From: Streptosporangiaceae bacterium | GTDB lineage: Bacteria; Actinomycetota; Actinomycetes; Streptosporangiales; Streptosporangiaceae | Length of the DNA stretch: 41,970 nucleotides | Direction: 5' to 3' | NCBI GenBank assembly: GCA_030041275.1 | Contig: JASHOE010000251.1 | Span: 1 to 41,970 of the forward strand | Shown here: positions 1-8,930 of the stretch, in pieces | How positions within the stretch are numbered: position 1 is the stretch's first letter | How the letters are laid out: each line of letters opens with the position of its first letter | Translations under genes and position numbers: made by a program | Notes under the pieces: model-generated | What the model was told of the DNA's origin: nothing | Database searches by the model: none | The model's input: only the letters and a program-made list of their open reading frames with translations

Positions 1-1
1 T

Positions 2-541
2 GTCGAGCCGCCGCTGCCGAATCCGCCCTGGGTGCGCTGGGACCACGCCGATTCCGCGGTGTGGCCGGCCATCGAGTGCCTCGACAACCTGGCGCAGGGT
101 GCCGTGCCCGAGTATGTCGTTGACGCAGCCGTGCGGACCCGCGGGCGGTTGCTAGGCGCCGGCCTGCCATGCGTGCTGGGCCATGCCGACTTCGAAGCTC
201 AGAACATCCGGTGGCACGGCCGGAAGGTGTGGGCCGTGCACGACTGGGACAGCCTGGCATGGCAACCGGAGGCGGCACTGGCAGGAGCGGCGAGCGGGTC
301 TTTCGCCAGTGACGGGCCGCCAACGCTGGCGCCGATCGAAAGCTCCGAGGTCTTCCTGACGACCTATCAGGAGATCCGCGGGCGCGGGTTCACGGCCGCA
401 GAACTGGAGATCGCGTGGGCGGCCAGCGTGTGGATGGCGGCGTATAACGCCCGCGAGGAAGCACTGCGCTGGGACACGGCGGTGGGCCGCACCGCGCTCC
501 GCGCCCAGGCAGCTGAACGCCTCCGCCGGGCGCGGGCCTAG
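2..541 (+). CDS. Phosphotransferase (APH-like kinase), 5'-truncated by window edge
   Basis: C-terminal part of an aminoglycoside-phosphotransferase-fold small-molecule kinase. The frame is open to the window edge, so the GTG at 32 is probably internal. The catalytic-loop motif HADFEAQNIRW matches the APH Brenner pattern H-x-D-x4-N, and HDWDSLAWQPE about 20 residues later is the metal-binding Asp segment (DxD-like). The remaining ~100 residues are the helical C-lobe. The substrate is unknown; actinobacterial members with this sequence style are usually annotated only as phosphotransferases, and resistance should not be assumed. The N-lobe lies outside the window. Confidence 0.75.
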   Translation, partial: VEPPLPNPPWVRWDHADSAVWPAIECLDNLAQGAVPEYVVDAAVRTRGRLLGAGLPCVLGHADFEAQNIRWHGRKVWAVHDWDSLAWQPEAALAGAASGSFASDGPPTLAPIESSEVFLTTYQEIRGRGFTAAELEIAWAASVWMAAYNAREEALRWDTAVGRTALRAQAAERLRRARA

Positions 542-679
542 CACCAGCACGCGCGCCTAGGCGGGCACCATCAACCGAGTCGCAGTCGACGTCAGTGGCC
601 AGCCTACCTTGACCTGAAGCGCGAGGCAGCGGCGATGCTCGCCCGCGAGTGACCGGCATTGCTCGCGGAGCTGCCGGGC

Positions 680-2176
680 TTAGCCGTTGTACCTTCTGAT
701 CCGCTGAGCCGTGATCAGTCGCCCCGATGACGCCCAGCCGGCCCGACCCGGGCTCGCCCCTAACGCACCGCCGGCCGGCAGGCTGGCTGGATCGACGCCG
801 ACGCCGAGCAGGGTCCTGGTCACCGCCTGCGCCGTGTCGAGCAGGTCATCGAGCGCGCGGGCCAGGTGCGCTCCGGTGACCGCGGTGAGGGCCGGGTCGT
901 CCTGCAATGACTCCAGCACGCTGCGGCGGATCAGTTCCTTGATGAACGAGGCCGTGGTCCCGTCCGTTCGCTCGACGGCGAGGGTGACATCCTCCGCGGT
1001 CAGCGTCATCGGCACGTTGTGGCCGTACAGATGCAGCAGCCGTTCGCGGGCAGCGGCGTCCGGCAGCGCGATCTCTACCGCCACGTCGACCCGTCCCGGC
1101 CGCGCGGCCAGCGCGGGCTCGAGCAGGTCGGCCCGGTTGGTCGTGAGCAGGAACAGAACGTCGGCGTCGGGCGCGGCGCCGTCCATCGCGTCGAGCAGAT
1201 CAAACAGCACCGGGCTGGACGCCGGGCCGTGCGAGCGCTCCTCGGCGACCAGGTCGACGTCCTCGAGCACGATGACGGCTGGTAGCAAGGCGCGGGCCAG
1301 GTCGGTCACGGCGCCCACAGCCACCAGGGTCCGGCCGGTGAGCACGAGCCGCGTGCAGTCGGTCATCTGGCCCACCAGGTAACGCGTCGTGTGCGTCTTG
1401 CCAGTGCCCGGCGGACCGTACAGCAGCAGCCCGCGCTTCAGGTGCTGGCCAGCGCACAGCAGCGCATCGCGGTGAGCGGCGACGCCCAGCGCATGCCGCT
1501 CGACCCTGGCTAGCACGCTATCGGGCAGAACGACGTCGTCACGGCCGATGCCCGGCGGGGCGGCGAAAGCGAGGCTGATCCGGCCCATCGGATCAAGCGA
1601 GACGTCGAGCAGGTGACCCCGATACACGTTGACTTCGGCACGTAGCCGGTCCAGTTCAGCAAGTAGCCGCTGAGCGGCGGCTACCGGCAGACCGGCGATC
1701 TCGATCTCCAGTCCCTGGTGATGCTCGCCTGGCCCCTGGATCAGCACCACGTAAGGTCCGTCGGCGTCGGTGACGAGCAGCAGCGCCAGCTTCAGGCAGC
1801 CCAGCGTCGAGCCGGGTCCATTCGGCAGGTCCGCCAGGCCCGGCGCCGTCAGCTGCAAGGGCGGCGTGTGCTCGCCGACGACCAGCTGCTGCAGCTCGAT
1901 GGTGAAGTGCGGCGGCATCGCTATGCCCCGGACGTCGACCGTCCGGCCTGGCTGGGCCGACCACGCGTCGACGGCGGTCTGAAGGTTGACGTGCTCAAAC
2001 GGCGGCAGGTCACGCGACACGACGGAATGGCGGACGCGCTCGGTTCCGAGGAACTCGCGGACCAGGGCAGAGACCTCGTTCCGCTCCCTGGGGACCGTGG
2101 CATTCACCCAGTCCATGAAGTCGCGGAACGCCGCTGCGAACTCGCGGGCCTCATCCGCGGTGGCTTGATCGGACAA
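680..2176 (-). CDS. AAA+ ATPase
   Basis: Single AAA+ module at the C-terminal half of a ~498-residue protein. Walker A GPPGTGKT is near residue 255, Walker B VIVLEDVDL follows about 50 residues later, and sensor-1 LLTTNRAD and the arginine-finger-like ALAARPGRVD are present, then an AAA lid helix. The ~220-residue N-terminal region has no motif I recognise and presumably binds the substrate or partner. Start: GTG at 2185 is directly abutted by GGAG with no spacer, whereas TTG at 2176 has GGAGG eight bases upstream, so 2176 is preferred. Similar to FtsH/CDC48-class remodelling ATPases in the core, but no protease or membrane segment is seen. The partner is unknown. Confidence 0.85.
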   Translation of the reverse strand: MSDQATADEAREFAAAFRDFMDWVNATVPRERNEVSALVREFLGTERVRHSVVSRDLPPFEHVNLQTAVDAWSAQPGRTVDVRGIAMPPHFTIELQQLVVGEHTPPLQLTAPGLADLPNGPGSTLGCLKLALLLVTDADGPYVVLIQGPGEHHQGLEIEIAGLPVAAAQRLLAELDRLRAEVNVYRGHLLDVSLDPMGRISLAFAAPPGIGRDDVVLPDSVLARVERHALGVAAHRDALLCAGQHLKRGLLLYGPPGTGKTHTTRYLVGQMTDCTRLVLTGRTLVAVGAVTDLARALLPAVIVLEDVDLVAEERSHGPASSPVLFDLLDAMDGAAPDADVLFLLTTNRADLLEPALAARPGRVDVAVEIALPDAAARERLLHLYGHNVPMTLTAEDVTLAVERTDGTTASFIKELIRRSVLESLQDDPALTAVTGAHLARALDDLLDTAQAVTRTLLGVGVDPASLPAGGALGASPGRAGWASSGRLITAQRIRRYNG

Positions 2177-2237
2177 GGCCAGCACCTCCAGCTGTCAATT
2201 CGCCAGGCTGGCGCGACTGAGCTTAGGTTACCGGCGT

Positions 2238-3647
2238 TTAGGCGGCCGCTGCCCGGCTAGCAGCGAGCGACCTGTCCGGGCCGAGGCGACCATCGAGCTT
2301 CGCTGCGACGCGCCGGCCGAGTCGTTGCATCGGGGCCTCGACCAGGCGGTAGGTGACGCCCGCGGTACCGAGCAGCGCCGCGAGAAACACCGCCGACGCC
2401 GCAGCCTGCAGCCAGACATCATTCTGGTAGGTCGCCGGGAGCGGGATGCTGTCGTAAAGATCAAGCAGCAGCGGGAACACCAGGTAAACCGAATAGCTGA
2501 CGACGCCCAGCCAGGCCAGGGCGGATGGCAGCCGGCGGCGCTGCAGTGCCAGCCCCGCGGCGAAAGTCAGGCCGGCCAGGGCCACGGACATGACCCACTC
2601 ACGCTGCTCGAGAGCCGGCCGGCTGGAGGTCGTCAGGGCCGGGATGTGCCAGGCCCCGGCGGCCATGGCCGCCGCGAACACGCCAGCGGTGATGATCCCG
2701 GCCCACCGGCGGCTGACCTGCCCGTGCTGAGCCCGATACACCAGGGTGCCGGTGAACATCAGCGCCAGGATGGTCAGCCCTTCGTAGCCGTAGCGGCGCT
2801 CGTTGAACAGGACCAGCACGAGGCCGGTGCCCGCAGCAACCCAGGCGCCGATGGCCCGCAGCCTGCCCCGCGCGATAACCGCCACGGCGAGCCCTCCGAT
2901 GACCAGCGCATCGCCGGTGAGCGCGACGGCGGTGGGCCCGACGGTGTGGTCCGACAGCCACGCAGTCGGCAGCAGCCCGCCGAGCCCCAGCGCCGCGGCG
3001 GCCAGCGTGACCGCAACGCCACCGCTGCGTCGCTGCTGACGCGCCGCGAATAGCGCGGTGACCAGCAGGTAGAAGACCATCTCGTAGGACAACGTCCAGA
3101 TCACGACGACGAAGTTGGGCTCGCCAAGCAGGTCATTGAGCATGAAGAGGTGGGATAGGGCAGCCGCTGAGACGTTCTCGCTCGTGCCCCGCACGCCGGG
3201 CAGCCCGACCAGGTGGAACGCGAGGGTGGCTACGATGACGAAGGCGAACAGCGGGAACAGCCGGAACAGGCGGCTGATCCAGAAGGTCCGCACGCTGCCG
3301 GTCCGCTCCAGCGACGCGGGCACGATGTAGCCGCTGATCAGGAAGAACACAAACACGCCGTACAAGCCGGGGTCGAACACGCTGAACACCACAGCGTGCA
3401 CCGCGGGGAACACTCGGGCTCCCCAGTGCTCGTAGACAACCCAGAGCGCGGCAGTTCCCCGAAGCGCGTCCAGCCAGGCGAGCCGCTGTCTGCGAGCCGG
3501 GCTGGCGGGAGCCGCGCCGACCGGGCCAGGGTGCTGCCGGTTCGGCTCGGCGGCGGCTGACTCGACGATCGGCGCAGGCGCAGGCGCGGGCGCGGGCGCA
3601 GACGCAGACGCGGGCGCGGGCGCGGGGAACGGCTTCAGCGCCGCCAT
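2238..3647 (-). CDS. Acyltransferase-3 family membrane protein
   Basis: Integral membrane O-acyltransferase (Acyl_transf_3 family; acylation of sugars, cell-wall or antibiotic glycans). The signature first segment WLDALRGTAALWVVYEHWG carries the family's conserved R and H. About ten hydrophobic segments follow to residue ~450, and ISGYIVPASLER resembles the usual FFxLSGF segment. The N-terminal ~45 residues are a Pro/Ala/Ser tract encoded by nine hexamer repeats. Length 469 aa is normal for the family plus this tail. The ATG at 3647 has a poor ribosome site; a GTG after the Pro/Ala tract (IVESAAAEPN) is an alternative start. Divergent from the peptidase gene at 3852. The acyl acceptor is unknown. 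Confidence 0.85.
   Translation of the reverse strand: MAALKPFPAPAPASASAPAPAPAPAPIVESAAAEPNRQHPGPVGAAPASPARRQRLAWLDALRGTAALWVVYEHWGARVFPAVHAVVFSVFDPGLYGVFVFFLISGYIVPASLERTGSVRTFWISRLFRLFPLFAFVIVATLAFHLVGLPGVRGTSENVSAAALSHLFMLNDLLGEPNFVVVIWTLSYEMVFYLLVTALFAARQQRRSGGVAVTLAAAALGLGGLLPTAWLSDHTVGPTAVALTGDALVIGGLAVAVIARGRLRAIGAWVAAGTGLVLVLFNERRYGYEGLTILALMFTGTLVYRAQHGQVSRRWAGIITAGVFAAAMAAGAWHIPALTTSSRPALEQREWVMSVALAGLTFAAGLALQRRRLPSALAWLGVVSYSVYLVFPLLLDLYDSIPLPATYQNDVWLQAAASAVFLAALLGTAGVTYRLVEAPMQRLGRRVAAKLDGRLGPDRSLAASRAAAA
3571..3624. repeat. Hexamer microsatellite (GRCGCR)9
   Basis: Nine consecutive 6-bp units (GGCGCA, GGCGCG, GACGCA, GACGCG variants) lie inside the 5' end of the acyltransferase gene and encode its alternating Ala-Pro/Ala-Ser stretch on the minus strand. 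The units keep the reading frame, so slippage would lengthen or shorten the tail by two residues without a frameshift. Confidence 0.85.
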
Positions 3648-3851
3648 CAGGTCGCTGGCTCACGCGACTGGGCGGCCAGCCGCGTTGTCTCTCCGGCAGT
3701 CATGGAATCCGACCATAACCCCGAAACTTGACCCGTACTTGGTGAAAACCTGACCATAAGCTGACTGACCCACCGCGCGGGCAGCCGGTATGAAAGTCTT
3801 CAGTACCTACTCAGACCTGCTCATAACCACCGGAGAAAGGGCACCGAAGCG

Positions 3852-5873
3852 ATGCAGCTTGGTGACTTGGGAACGTACGTGGCTATCCCGCGAGTGACGG
3901 CGCTGCGCCTGGCGCCTGACGGGTCGTGGCTGGCAGCAGTCGTGCAGACGCTGGGCGGCGAGCCGCCGAAGTTCTTGTCCAGCATCTGGCGCATCGACAC
4001 GACGGCGGGCGGCGACGCGGTCCGGCTCACCCGCAGCGCCGAGGGGGAGACGAGCCCGGAGTTCTTGTCCGACGGATCGCTCCTCTTCGCGTCCAAGCGT
4101 GCTGACCCCGAGGCTGGTAAGAAAAACGGGGAGGCGAGCAACGACAAGCCGGCCCTCTGGCTGCTGCCCGCTGCCGGGGGCGAGGCGCGACGGGTCGCGG
4201 CCCCGGGCGGCGGCGTGACCGGGCTCGCGGCGGCGACCGGGGCATCGGCGTTTGTCTATGCTGCCGCGGTGTTCCCAGGGGCGGCCGACAGCGAGCAGGA
4301 CGCTGCCCGCCGGAAGGCGCGGTCGGACGCCGGCGTGAGCGCGATTCTGCACGAGCCCGGCGCCAGGTTGCGGTACTGGGACCACGACCTCGGTCCGGAG
4401 GCGGTGCGGCTGCTGCTCGCCGGCAGCGCCGAGTCGGCCGCCGAGCCGCGCGACCTGACTCCAGATGCCGGTCGGGCACTGGACGAGCAGGAATTCGAGG
4501 TGGCTCCCGACGGCACGGCCGTCGTCACCGGATGGCGGGTTACCGAGGACACGTGGTTCCGCAACGAGGTCGTGGTCATCGACGCCGGCACGGGACAGCG
4601 CCGGACGCTGCTCGGCGAGCCCGGCCTTGACTTCGAGCGTCCGCGGATCTCGCCGGACGGACAGCTGGTGCTGGCGATCCGCTCCGAACACGACAGCTAC
4701 GATCGGCCGGGCGACGCCACGCTGGTGGTCACTGGACTCGGCGCCGACGGCGCCGGCGCCCGTGATCTGCTCGCCGGGTTCGACCGGCGGCCCGCCGAGG
4801 CGGCGTGGGCACCCGACGCGAGCTCGGTGTACTTCACCGCGGACGAGAACGGACGGCGTCCTATCTTCCTGGTCGGTCTCGCCGGCGGTACGGCGACCGC
4901 GGTGACCTCCGACGACGCGGCGTACGACAATCTCTGCGTCGCTCCCGACGGCAGCTGCCTGTATGCGCTTCGTTCCGGAATCAATGCCCCGCCGACACCG
5001 GTCCGGATACCGCTCGGCCCGAAGGCATGCCAGGCTCAGTCGCTGTCCAGTCCGGGCGGTGAAATTGACCTGCCGGGAACCGTGACCGAGGTCGCGACGA
5101 CCGTGGCGGACGGCACGCGGATCCGTGGCTGGCTGGTCCTGCCGGAAGGCGCCAGCGCGGACGCGCCTGCTCCGTTGCTGCTCTGGGTGCACGGTGGTCC
5201 CGTTGCGAGCTGGAATTCCTGGTCCTGGCGATGGAATCCGTGGTTGATGGCTGCGCGCGGCTACGCCGTGCTGCTCCCCGACCCGGCGCTGTCGACCGGC
5301 TACGGCCAGCACATGATCGCTCGCGGCTGGGATCACTGGGGCGGCAACCCGTACACCGACGTCATGGCGATCACCGACGCGGTTCTCGAGCGACCGGACA
5401 TCGACGGCGAGCGGACGGCCATGATGGGTGGCTCGTACGGCGGCTACATGGCGAACTGGATCGCCGGCCACACCGACCGGTTCCGGGCGATCGTGAGCCA
5501 CGCCGGGCTCTGGGCGCTCGATCAGATGTTCGGGACGACCGACGGGCCGCCGTTCTGGCGCCGGCACTTCGGCGACCCGCGCAGCCAGCCGGAGCGCTAT
5601 CTGGCCAGCTCTCCGCACCTGCACGCGGACAAGATCGTCACACCCATGCTGATCATCCACGGCGACAAGGACTACCGGGTGCCGGTCGGCGAAGCGCTGA
5701 GGCTGTGGTGGGACCTCGTGTTTCAGTCGGTGGATGCCCGGTTCCTGTACTTCCCTGACGAGAACCACTGGGTGCTGAAGCCTGGCGACGTCCAGGTCTG
5801 GTACGAGACTGTGCTGGCGTTCCTCGCCGAGCACGTGCTCGGCGAGGAGTGGCAGCGGCCAGGTCTGGTCTAG
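3852..5873 (+). CDS. S9 family peptidase (acyl-aminoacyl/dipeptidyl peptidase-like)
   Basis: Serine peptidase of family S9 that cleaves short peptides, 673 aa and without a visible signal peptide (cytoplasmic). The N-terminal ~400 residues form a WD40/PD40-like beta-propeller (repeated SPDG/APDG turns); the C-terminal ~250 residues are the alpha/beta-hydrolase domain. The triad is visible: Ser528 in GGSYGG, Asp607 in HGDKDYRVP, His639 in DENHWV. The oxyanion region is LLWVHGGP. Start ATG at 3852 has GGAGAAAGG about ten bases upstream. It converges on the NmrA-like gene with a ~20-bp gap. The large antisense frame over this gene is a codon-bias shadow. Confidence 0.92.
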   Translation: MQLGDLGTYVAIPRVTALRLAPDGSWLAAVVQTLGGEPPKFLSSIWRIDTTAGGDAVRLTRSAEGETSPEFLSDGSLLFASKRADPEAGKKNGEASNDKPALWLLPAAGGEARRVAAPGGGVTGLAAATGASAFVYAAAVFPGAADSEQDAARRKARSDAGVSAILHEPGARLRYWDHDLGPEAVRLLLAGSAESAAEPRDLTPDAGRALDEQEFEVAPDGTAVVTGWRVTEDTWFRNEVVVIDAGTGQRRTLLGEPGLDFERPRISPDGQLVLAIRSEHDSYDRPGDATLVVTGLGADGAGARDLLAGFDRRPAEAAWAPDASSVYFTADENGRRPIFLVGLAGGTATAVTSDDAAYDNLCVAPDGSCLYALRSGINAPPTPVRIPLGPKACQAQSLSSPGGEIDLPGTVTEVATTVADGTRIRGWLVLPEGASADAPAPLLLWVHGGPVASWNSWSWRWNPWLMAARGYAVLLPDPALSTGYGQHMIARGWDHWGGNPYTDVMAITDAVLERPDIDGERTAMMGGSYGGYMANWIAGHTDRFRAIVSHAGLWALDQMFGTTDGPPFWRRHFGDPRSQPERYLASSPHLHADKIVTPMLIIHGDKDYRVPVGEALRLWWDLVFQSVDARFLYFPDENHWVLKPGDVQVWYETVLAFLAEHVLGEEWQRPGLV

Positions 5874-5894
5874 CTCACGTGGCGGCGTTCCCGG

Positions 5895-6644
5895 TCAGCC
5901 CGCCGCGCCCGCCGCCAGCCAGTCATCGAACGTGGTCGGCATGAGCCTGGCTCCGTCGCTGGGGAGCAGAACCTCGCCGGCCATGTCCGTTCCGAATGCC
6001 CCGCGCCAGGTCGGGACCAGCGTCAGGGGTTGCCCGCGGGCTGCGAACGTGCGGCGGGCCATGTCCACGAGGTCCTCCGTCCGCGGTCCGGCGATGTCCA
6101 GGGCCGCGAACCGGGGCGTGCCTGCTGCTGTTTCGGCCAGAACCGCGGCAACGTCGGCGAGAGCGATCGGCTGCACCAGTAGCGGCGCGATGGTCGCGAC
6201 GCCGTCCTGGGCCGTCCACAGGGCCGTCATGGCGGCAAAGTCGTGGAACTGGGTTGCCCGGACAATGCTCCACGGCACGGCGCCAGCCCGGACTAGGCGC
6301 TCCTGCTCTCGTTTTCCCGCGTAGTGCGGGACCCGCTGACCGTAATCGATACCGACGATCGACAGCAGGACGTGGTGACGCACACCCGCCCGTTCCTCGG
6401 CGGCCAGCAGGTTACGGGTGATCGTGCCGAACCTGTCGACGACCTCCGCCTCGTCCTGTGACGCGATGTTCGTCGCGTCGATGACCGCATCGACGTCCTG
6501 CAGCCTGTCGTCCAGGCCGGCTCCGGTATAGGCGTCGACCCCCGCCCGACGACTCACCTGGACCGGCTGATGGCTGGCTCGCTCCAGCGCGGCGACGGTC
6601 AGCTGTCCTATTCGTCCCGTGGCACCTGCAACCGCGATCCGCAT
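5895..6644 (-). CDS. NmrA-like / atypical SDR NAD(P)-binding oxidoreductase
   Basis: NAD(P)-binding Rossmann protein of the atypical SDR group (NmrA/SDR_a5-like, 249 aa). The N-terminal dinucleotide motif AGATGRIGQLTV is the usual GxxGxxG. The middle has the sequence HHVLLSIVGID followed by Y-x3-K (YAGKREQE), the YxxxK pair expected for SDR folds. A substrate or redox reaction cannot be assigned. ATG at 6644 is chosen over ATG at 6662 because GGGAGGAG lies nine bases before it, inside the longer frame. It follows the WYL regulator on the same strand with a 100-bp gap, so it may share its transcript. Confidence 0.85.
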   Translation of the reverse strand: MRIAVAGATGRIGQLTVAALERASHQPVQVSRRAGVDAYTGAGLDDRLQDVDAVIDATNIASQDEAEVVDRFGTITRNLLAAEERAGVRHHVLLSIVGIDYGQRVPHYAGKREQERLVRAGAVPWSIVRATQFHDFAAMTALWTAQDGVATIAPLLVQPIALADVAAVLAETAAGTPRFAALDIAGPRTEDLVDMARRTFAARGQPLTLVPTWRGAFGTDMAGEVLLPSDGARLMPTTFDDWLAAGAAG

Positions 6645-6744
6645 CCTGTTGTCTCCTCCCATTCCGTCTCATCGCGCCGCTTCTGCACCCGCACCGCCGA
6701 GCGCCAAGTCGCCACCGTGTCCCCTACCCCAGCAGTAGTGGTGG

Positions 6745-7713
6745 CTAGCCGTAGATCGCAGCCATCGCTCTGATTGTCCTGGCCGCATGCTCGCGTAGCT
6801 CGGCGGGCTCGAGGATCTCGATGTCCGAGCCGAACCGCAGGAACTCGGCAAGTGCCTGGTCGGCTGACTCGATCGGCACTCGGGCCCGTACCCAGTCGTC
6901 GGTGTCGGCGGTGCCGGTGGTCTCGACCGCGGTGACGGCCGCGGCGCTCAGCAGATGACGCATGCGCCGCACACCGTCTGCAGAGAGTCGGATCACCGCG
7001 TGCCCGGTGTACAGCTGCCGGTGGAACTCGGCCAGGTAGGAATGCCAGTAGCCGACGAGATCGAATCCAGGCTCGGCGGTGAAGCCACCGTCGCAGGGAG
7101 TTGCCGCGACGATCTGATCGACCCGGTAAGTCCGCATGACCCCGTTGCAACGGGCCACGACGTACCAGGTGCCCGCCTTCAGCACCAGGCCGTGCGGCTC
7201 CAGCCGTCGGGTTACCTCCGTCGGCTCCCGCCATCGCCGGTAGGTGACCTGGATGACCCGGCGGTCCCAGACCGCGCTCGCGACGACCGGCAGGCTCGGC
7301 ACGTCCGGCGCGCTGCGGTACCAACCCGGGGCGTCCAGGTAGAAGCGCCCGGCTAGGTGGTCGGCGTGCTCGCGCAGCGAGGCGGGCAGCGCCGCCCGCA
7401 GCTTCAGCGTCGCGGCCGCCAGCTCGCCACCGAGGCCAAGCTCGGCCGCCGGGCCGGGCAGCCCGGACAAGAACAGCGCCTCGGCCTCCGCGGCGGTCAG
7501 CCCGGTCAGCCGGGTGCGATAACCCTCGAGCAGCCGGTAGCCGCCTGCGTGTCCGGCGTCGCCGTACAGCGGGACGCCAGTCGCGCTGAGCGCCTCCACA
7601 TCGCGGTAAACCGTGCGTACCGAGACCTCCAGTTCGCGGGCCAGCTGCTGAGCTGTCATCCGCCCGCGGCTTTGCAGCAGGAAGAGCATGGACAGCAGAC
7701 GGCTGGCGCGCAT
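6745..7713 (-). CDS. WYL-domain transcriptional regulator (YafY/DeoR-type HTH)
   Basis: DNA-binding regulator, 322 aa. The N-terminal winged HTH_11 is MRASRLLSMLFLLQSRG...ELEVSVRTVYRDVEALS. A central effector WYL domain has the characteristic VLKAGTWYVVARCNG, and a C-terminal WCX extension ends in FLRFGSDIEILEP. The WYL domain senses ligands such as nucleotides or nucleic acids in characterised members; the ligand here is unknown. It is divergent from the LLM oxidoreductase at 7942, with a perfect palindrome in the shared intergenic region, so autoregulation and control of the divergent unit are likely (inference). Confidence 0.92.
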   Translation of the reverse strand: MRASRLLSMLFLLQSRGRMTAQQLARELEVSVRTVYRDVEALSATGVPLYGDAGHAGGYRLLEGYRTRLTGLTAAEAEALFLSGLPGPAAELGLGGELAAATLKLRAALPASLREHADHLAGRFYLDAPGWYRSAPDVPSLPVVASAVWDRRVIQVTYRRWREPTEVTRRLEPHGLVLKAGTWYVVARCNGVMRTYRVDQIVAATPCDGGFTAEPGFDLVGYWHSYLAEFHRQLYTGHAVIRLSADGVRRMRHLLSAAAVTAVETTGTADTDDWVRARVPIESADQALAEFLRFGSDIEILEPAELREHAARTIRAMAAIYG

Positions 7714-7762
7714 GCGCCAAGTATCGCCAGGGCCGCTGACAGCCGATGGCCGCAGTAGGTCT

Positions 7763-7781
7763 ACTGACAGAAGGTGTCAGT
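7763..7781. promoter_or_regulatory. Candidate WYL-regulator operator (palindrome)
   Basis: Perfect 7-bp inverted repeat ACTGACA-N5-TGTCAGT, 50 bp upstream of the WYL regulator start, with a further half-site TGTCA at 7786-7790. Position between divergent genes and dyad symmetry suit an HTH dimer operator. Assignment to this regulator is inference. Confidence 0.6.
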
Positions 7782-7804
7782 GGAGTGTCACTAACGTCCC
7801 TGCC

Positions 7805-7945
7805 ATGGCCCAAACCAACAAGCTGGCGACCAGCCCGGCGGACTCGATGGCGATGGAGCCAGGTCGGCACTGTCCCCCGATGACAGGACGACCTGGGGAG
7901 ACGAACTCGAACACTGAGATGACCCGGATCGTGGTCGAGCCGTGA
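7805..7945 (+). CDS. Possible 46-aa ORF coupled to LLM oxidoreductase
   Basis: A 46-residue frame from ATG 7805 (MAQTNKLATSPADSMAMEP...) ends in TGA at 7943-7945, overlapping the GTG start of the downstream LLM gene as GTGA. It lies just downstream of the palindrome at 7763-7781, where a regulated first gene would sit. No recognisable domain, and no clear ribosome site. It could be a short leader peptide, the remains of a deleted gene, or chance. Confidence 0.3.
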   Translation: MAQTNKLATSPADSMAMEPGRHCPPMTGRPGETNSNTEMTRIVVEP

Positions 7946-8871
7946 AGGTCGGACTGCTGGTCTACACGGCTAACGCGCTGCCGGAGAACATCCCTCGCCG
8001 GTACAAGACGATCCGCGCGATCGCCACGCAGGCAGAGGCGGAAGGCTTCGACAGCATCTGGCTCGCTGACCATCTTCTGTACCGCGACGCCCACGACGGT
8101 ACTACCGGGATATGGGAATGCTGGACGGTCCTGTCTGCGCTGGCCGAGGCGACGCGCCGGGTCGAACTGGGTCCCCTGGTGCTGTGCAACTCGATGCGCA
8201 ATCCAGCGATCCTGGCGAAGATGGCGATCACCCTGGATGAGGTGAGTCAAGGCCGGCTGATCCTGGGCATCGGCGCGGGCTGGAACGAACCCGAGTACCA
8301 GGCGTTCGGCTTGCCCTTCGATCATCGCGTGGACCGCCTCGAAGAAGCCCTGCAGGTGCTCGTGCCGCTGCTGCGTGACGGGCGTGCAGATTTCGCCGGG
8401 CGGTACTACCAAGCGCGAGACTGCGAGATCGCGCCGCGCGGTCCTCGGCCCGCCGGACCGCCGCTGCTGGTGGGCGGCGAGGGTCCGCGCATGCTCGCGC
8501 TGGCCGCGCGGTACGGGGATATGTGGAACACCGGCTACCTGGGCGAGCCCGAGACGATGGCCAAGCCCCTCGCCAAGATCTCGGCCGCCTGCCATCAGGC
8601 GGGCCGTGACCCGGCGACGCTCGCCGTCACCGCCTTCATCGGCCTGTGGTTTCCTGACCTGCGACCCGACAGGCCAGCAGCTTTCGAGAATCTGCTGACC
8701 GGCACACCACGGGAGATCGCGGCGGCCATGCGCGGCTACGCCGAACTCGGCGTGCCGCACATCATGTTCCAGTGCGTGCCGTTCAACGAGCAGTCGCTGC
8801 AACGGCTGACCGAAGCACTCCATCTGTACCGGGAGTCGGGGAGCGGGGGAGGAATCGGGGGCGGGGATTAG
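7942..8871 (+). CDS. LLM-class F420-dependent oxidoreductase
   Basis: Luciferase-like monooxygenase (TIM barrel, 309 aa). The N-terminus MKVGLLVYTANA, the block ATQAEAEGFDSIWLADHLLYRD and the glycine-rich LILGIGAGWNEPEYQAFG are standard for F420-dependent members of this family. VDRLEEALQVLVPLLRDGRADFAGRYYQ and PPLLVGGEGPRMLALAARYGDMWNT follow in family order. GTG start at 7942; no good Shine-Dalgarno, but it overlaps the stop of the preceding small frame, so coupled translation is possible. The family oxidises or reduces diverse substrates with F420 or FMN; the specific reaction is unknown. Confidence 0.9.
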   Translation: MKVGLLVYTANALPENIPRRYKTIRAIATQAEAEGFDSIWLADHLLYRDAHDGTTGIWECWTVLSALAEATRRVELGPLVLCNSMRNPAILAKMAITLDEVSQGRLILGIGAGWNEPEYQAFGLPFDHRVDRLEEALQVLVPLLRDGRADFAGRYYQARDCEIAPRGPRPAGPPLLVGGEGPRMLALAARYGDMWNTGYLGEPETMAKPLAKISAACHQAGRDPATLAVTAFIGLWFPDLRPDRPAAFENLLTGTPREIAAAMRGYAELGVPHIMFQCVPFNEQSLQRLTEALHLYRESGSGGGIGGGD

Positions 8872-8930
8872 TAGCCGCGCGGCGTGCAAATCCGTTGTAC
8901 GGGTCCGCTCCGGCGAGCAAGACTCGCAGC

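Noticed and set aside
3728..3760. TTGACC with a downstream CATAAG as a promoter for the S9 gene
   Set aside because: Spacing is about 21 bp to the best -10-like box; too weak to list.
3807..5834. 675-residue antisense frame over the S9 peptidase
   Set aside because: Shadow of codon bias; Arg/Val/Gln-rich with no domain, while the sense strand has a complete catalytic triad.
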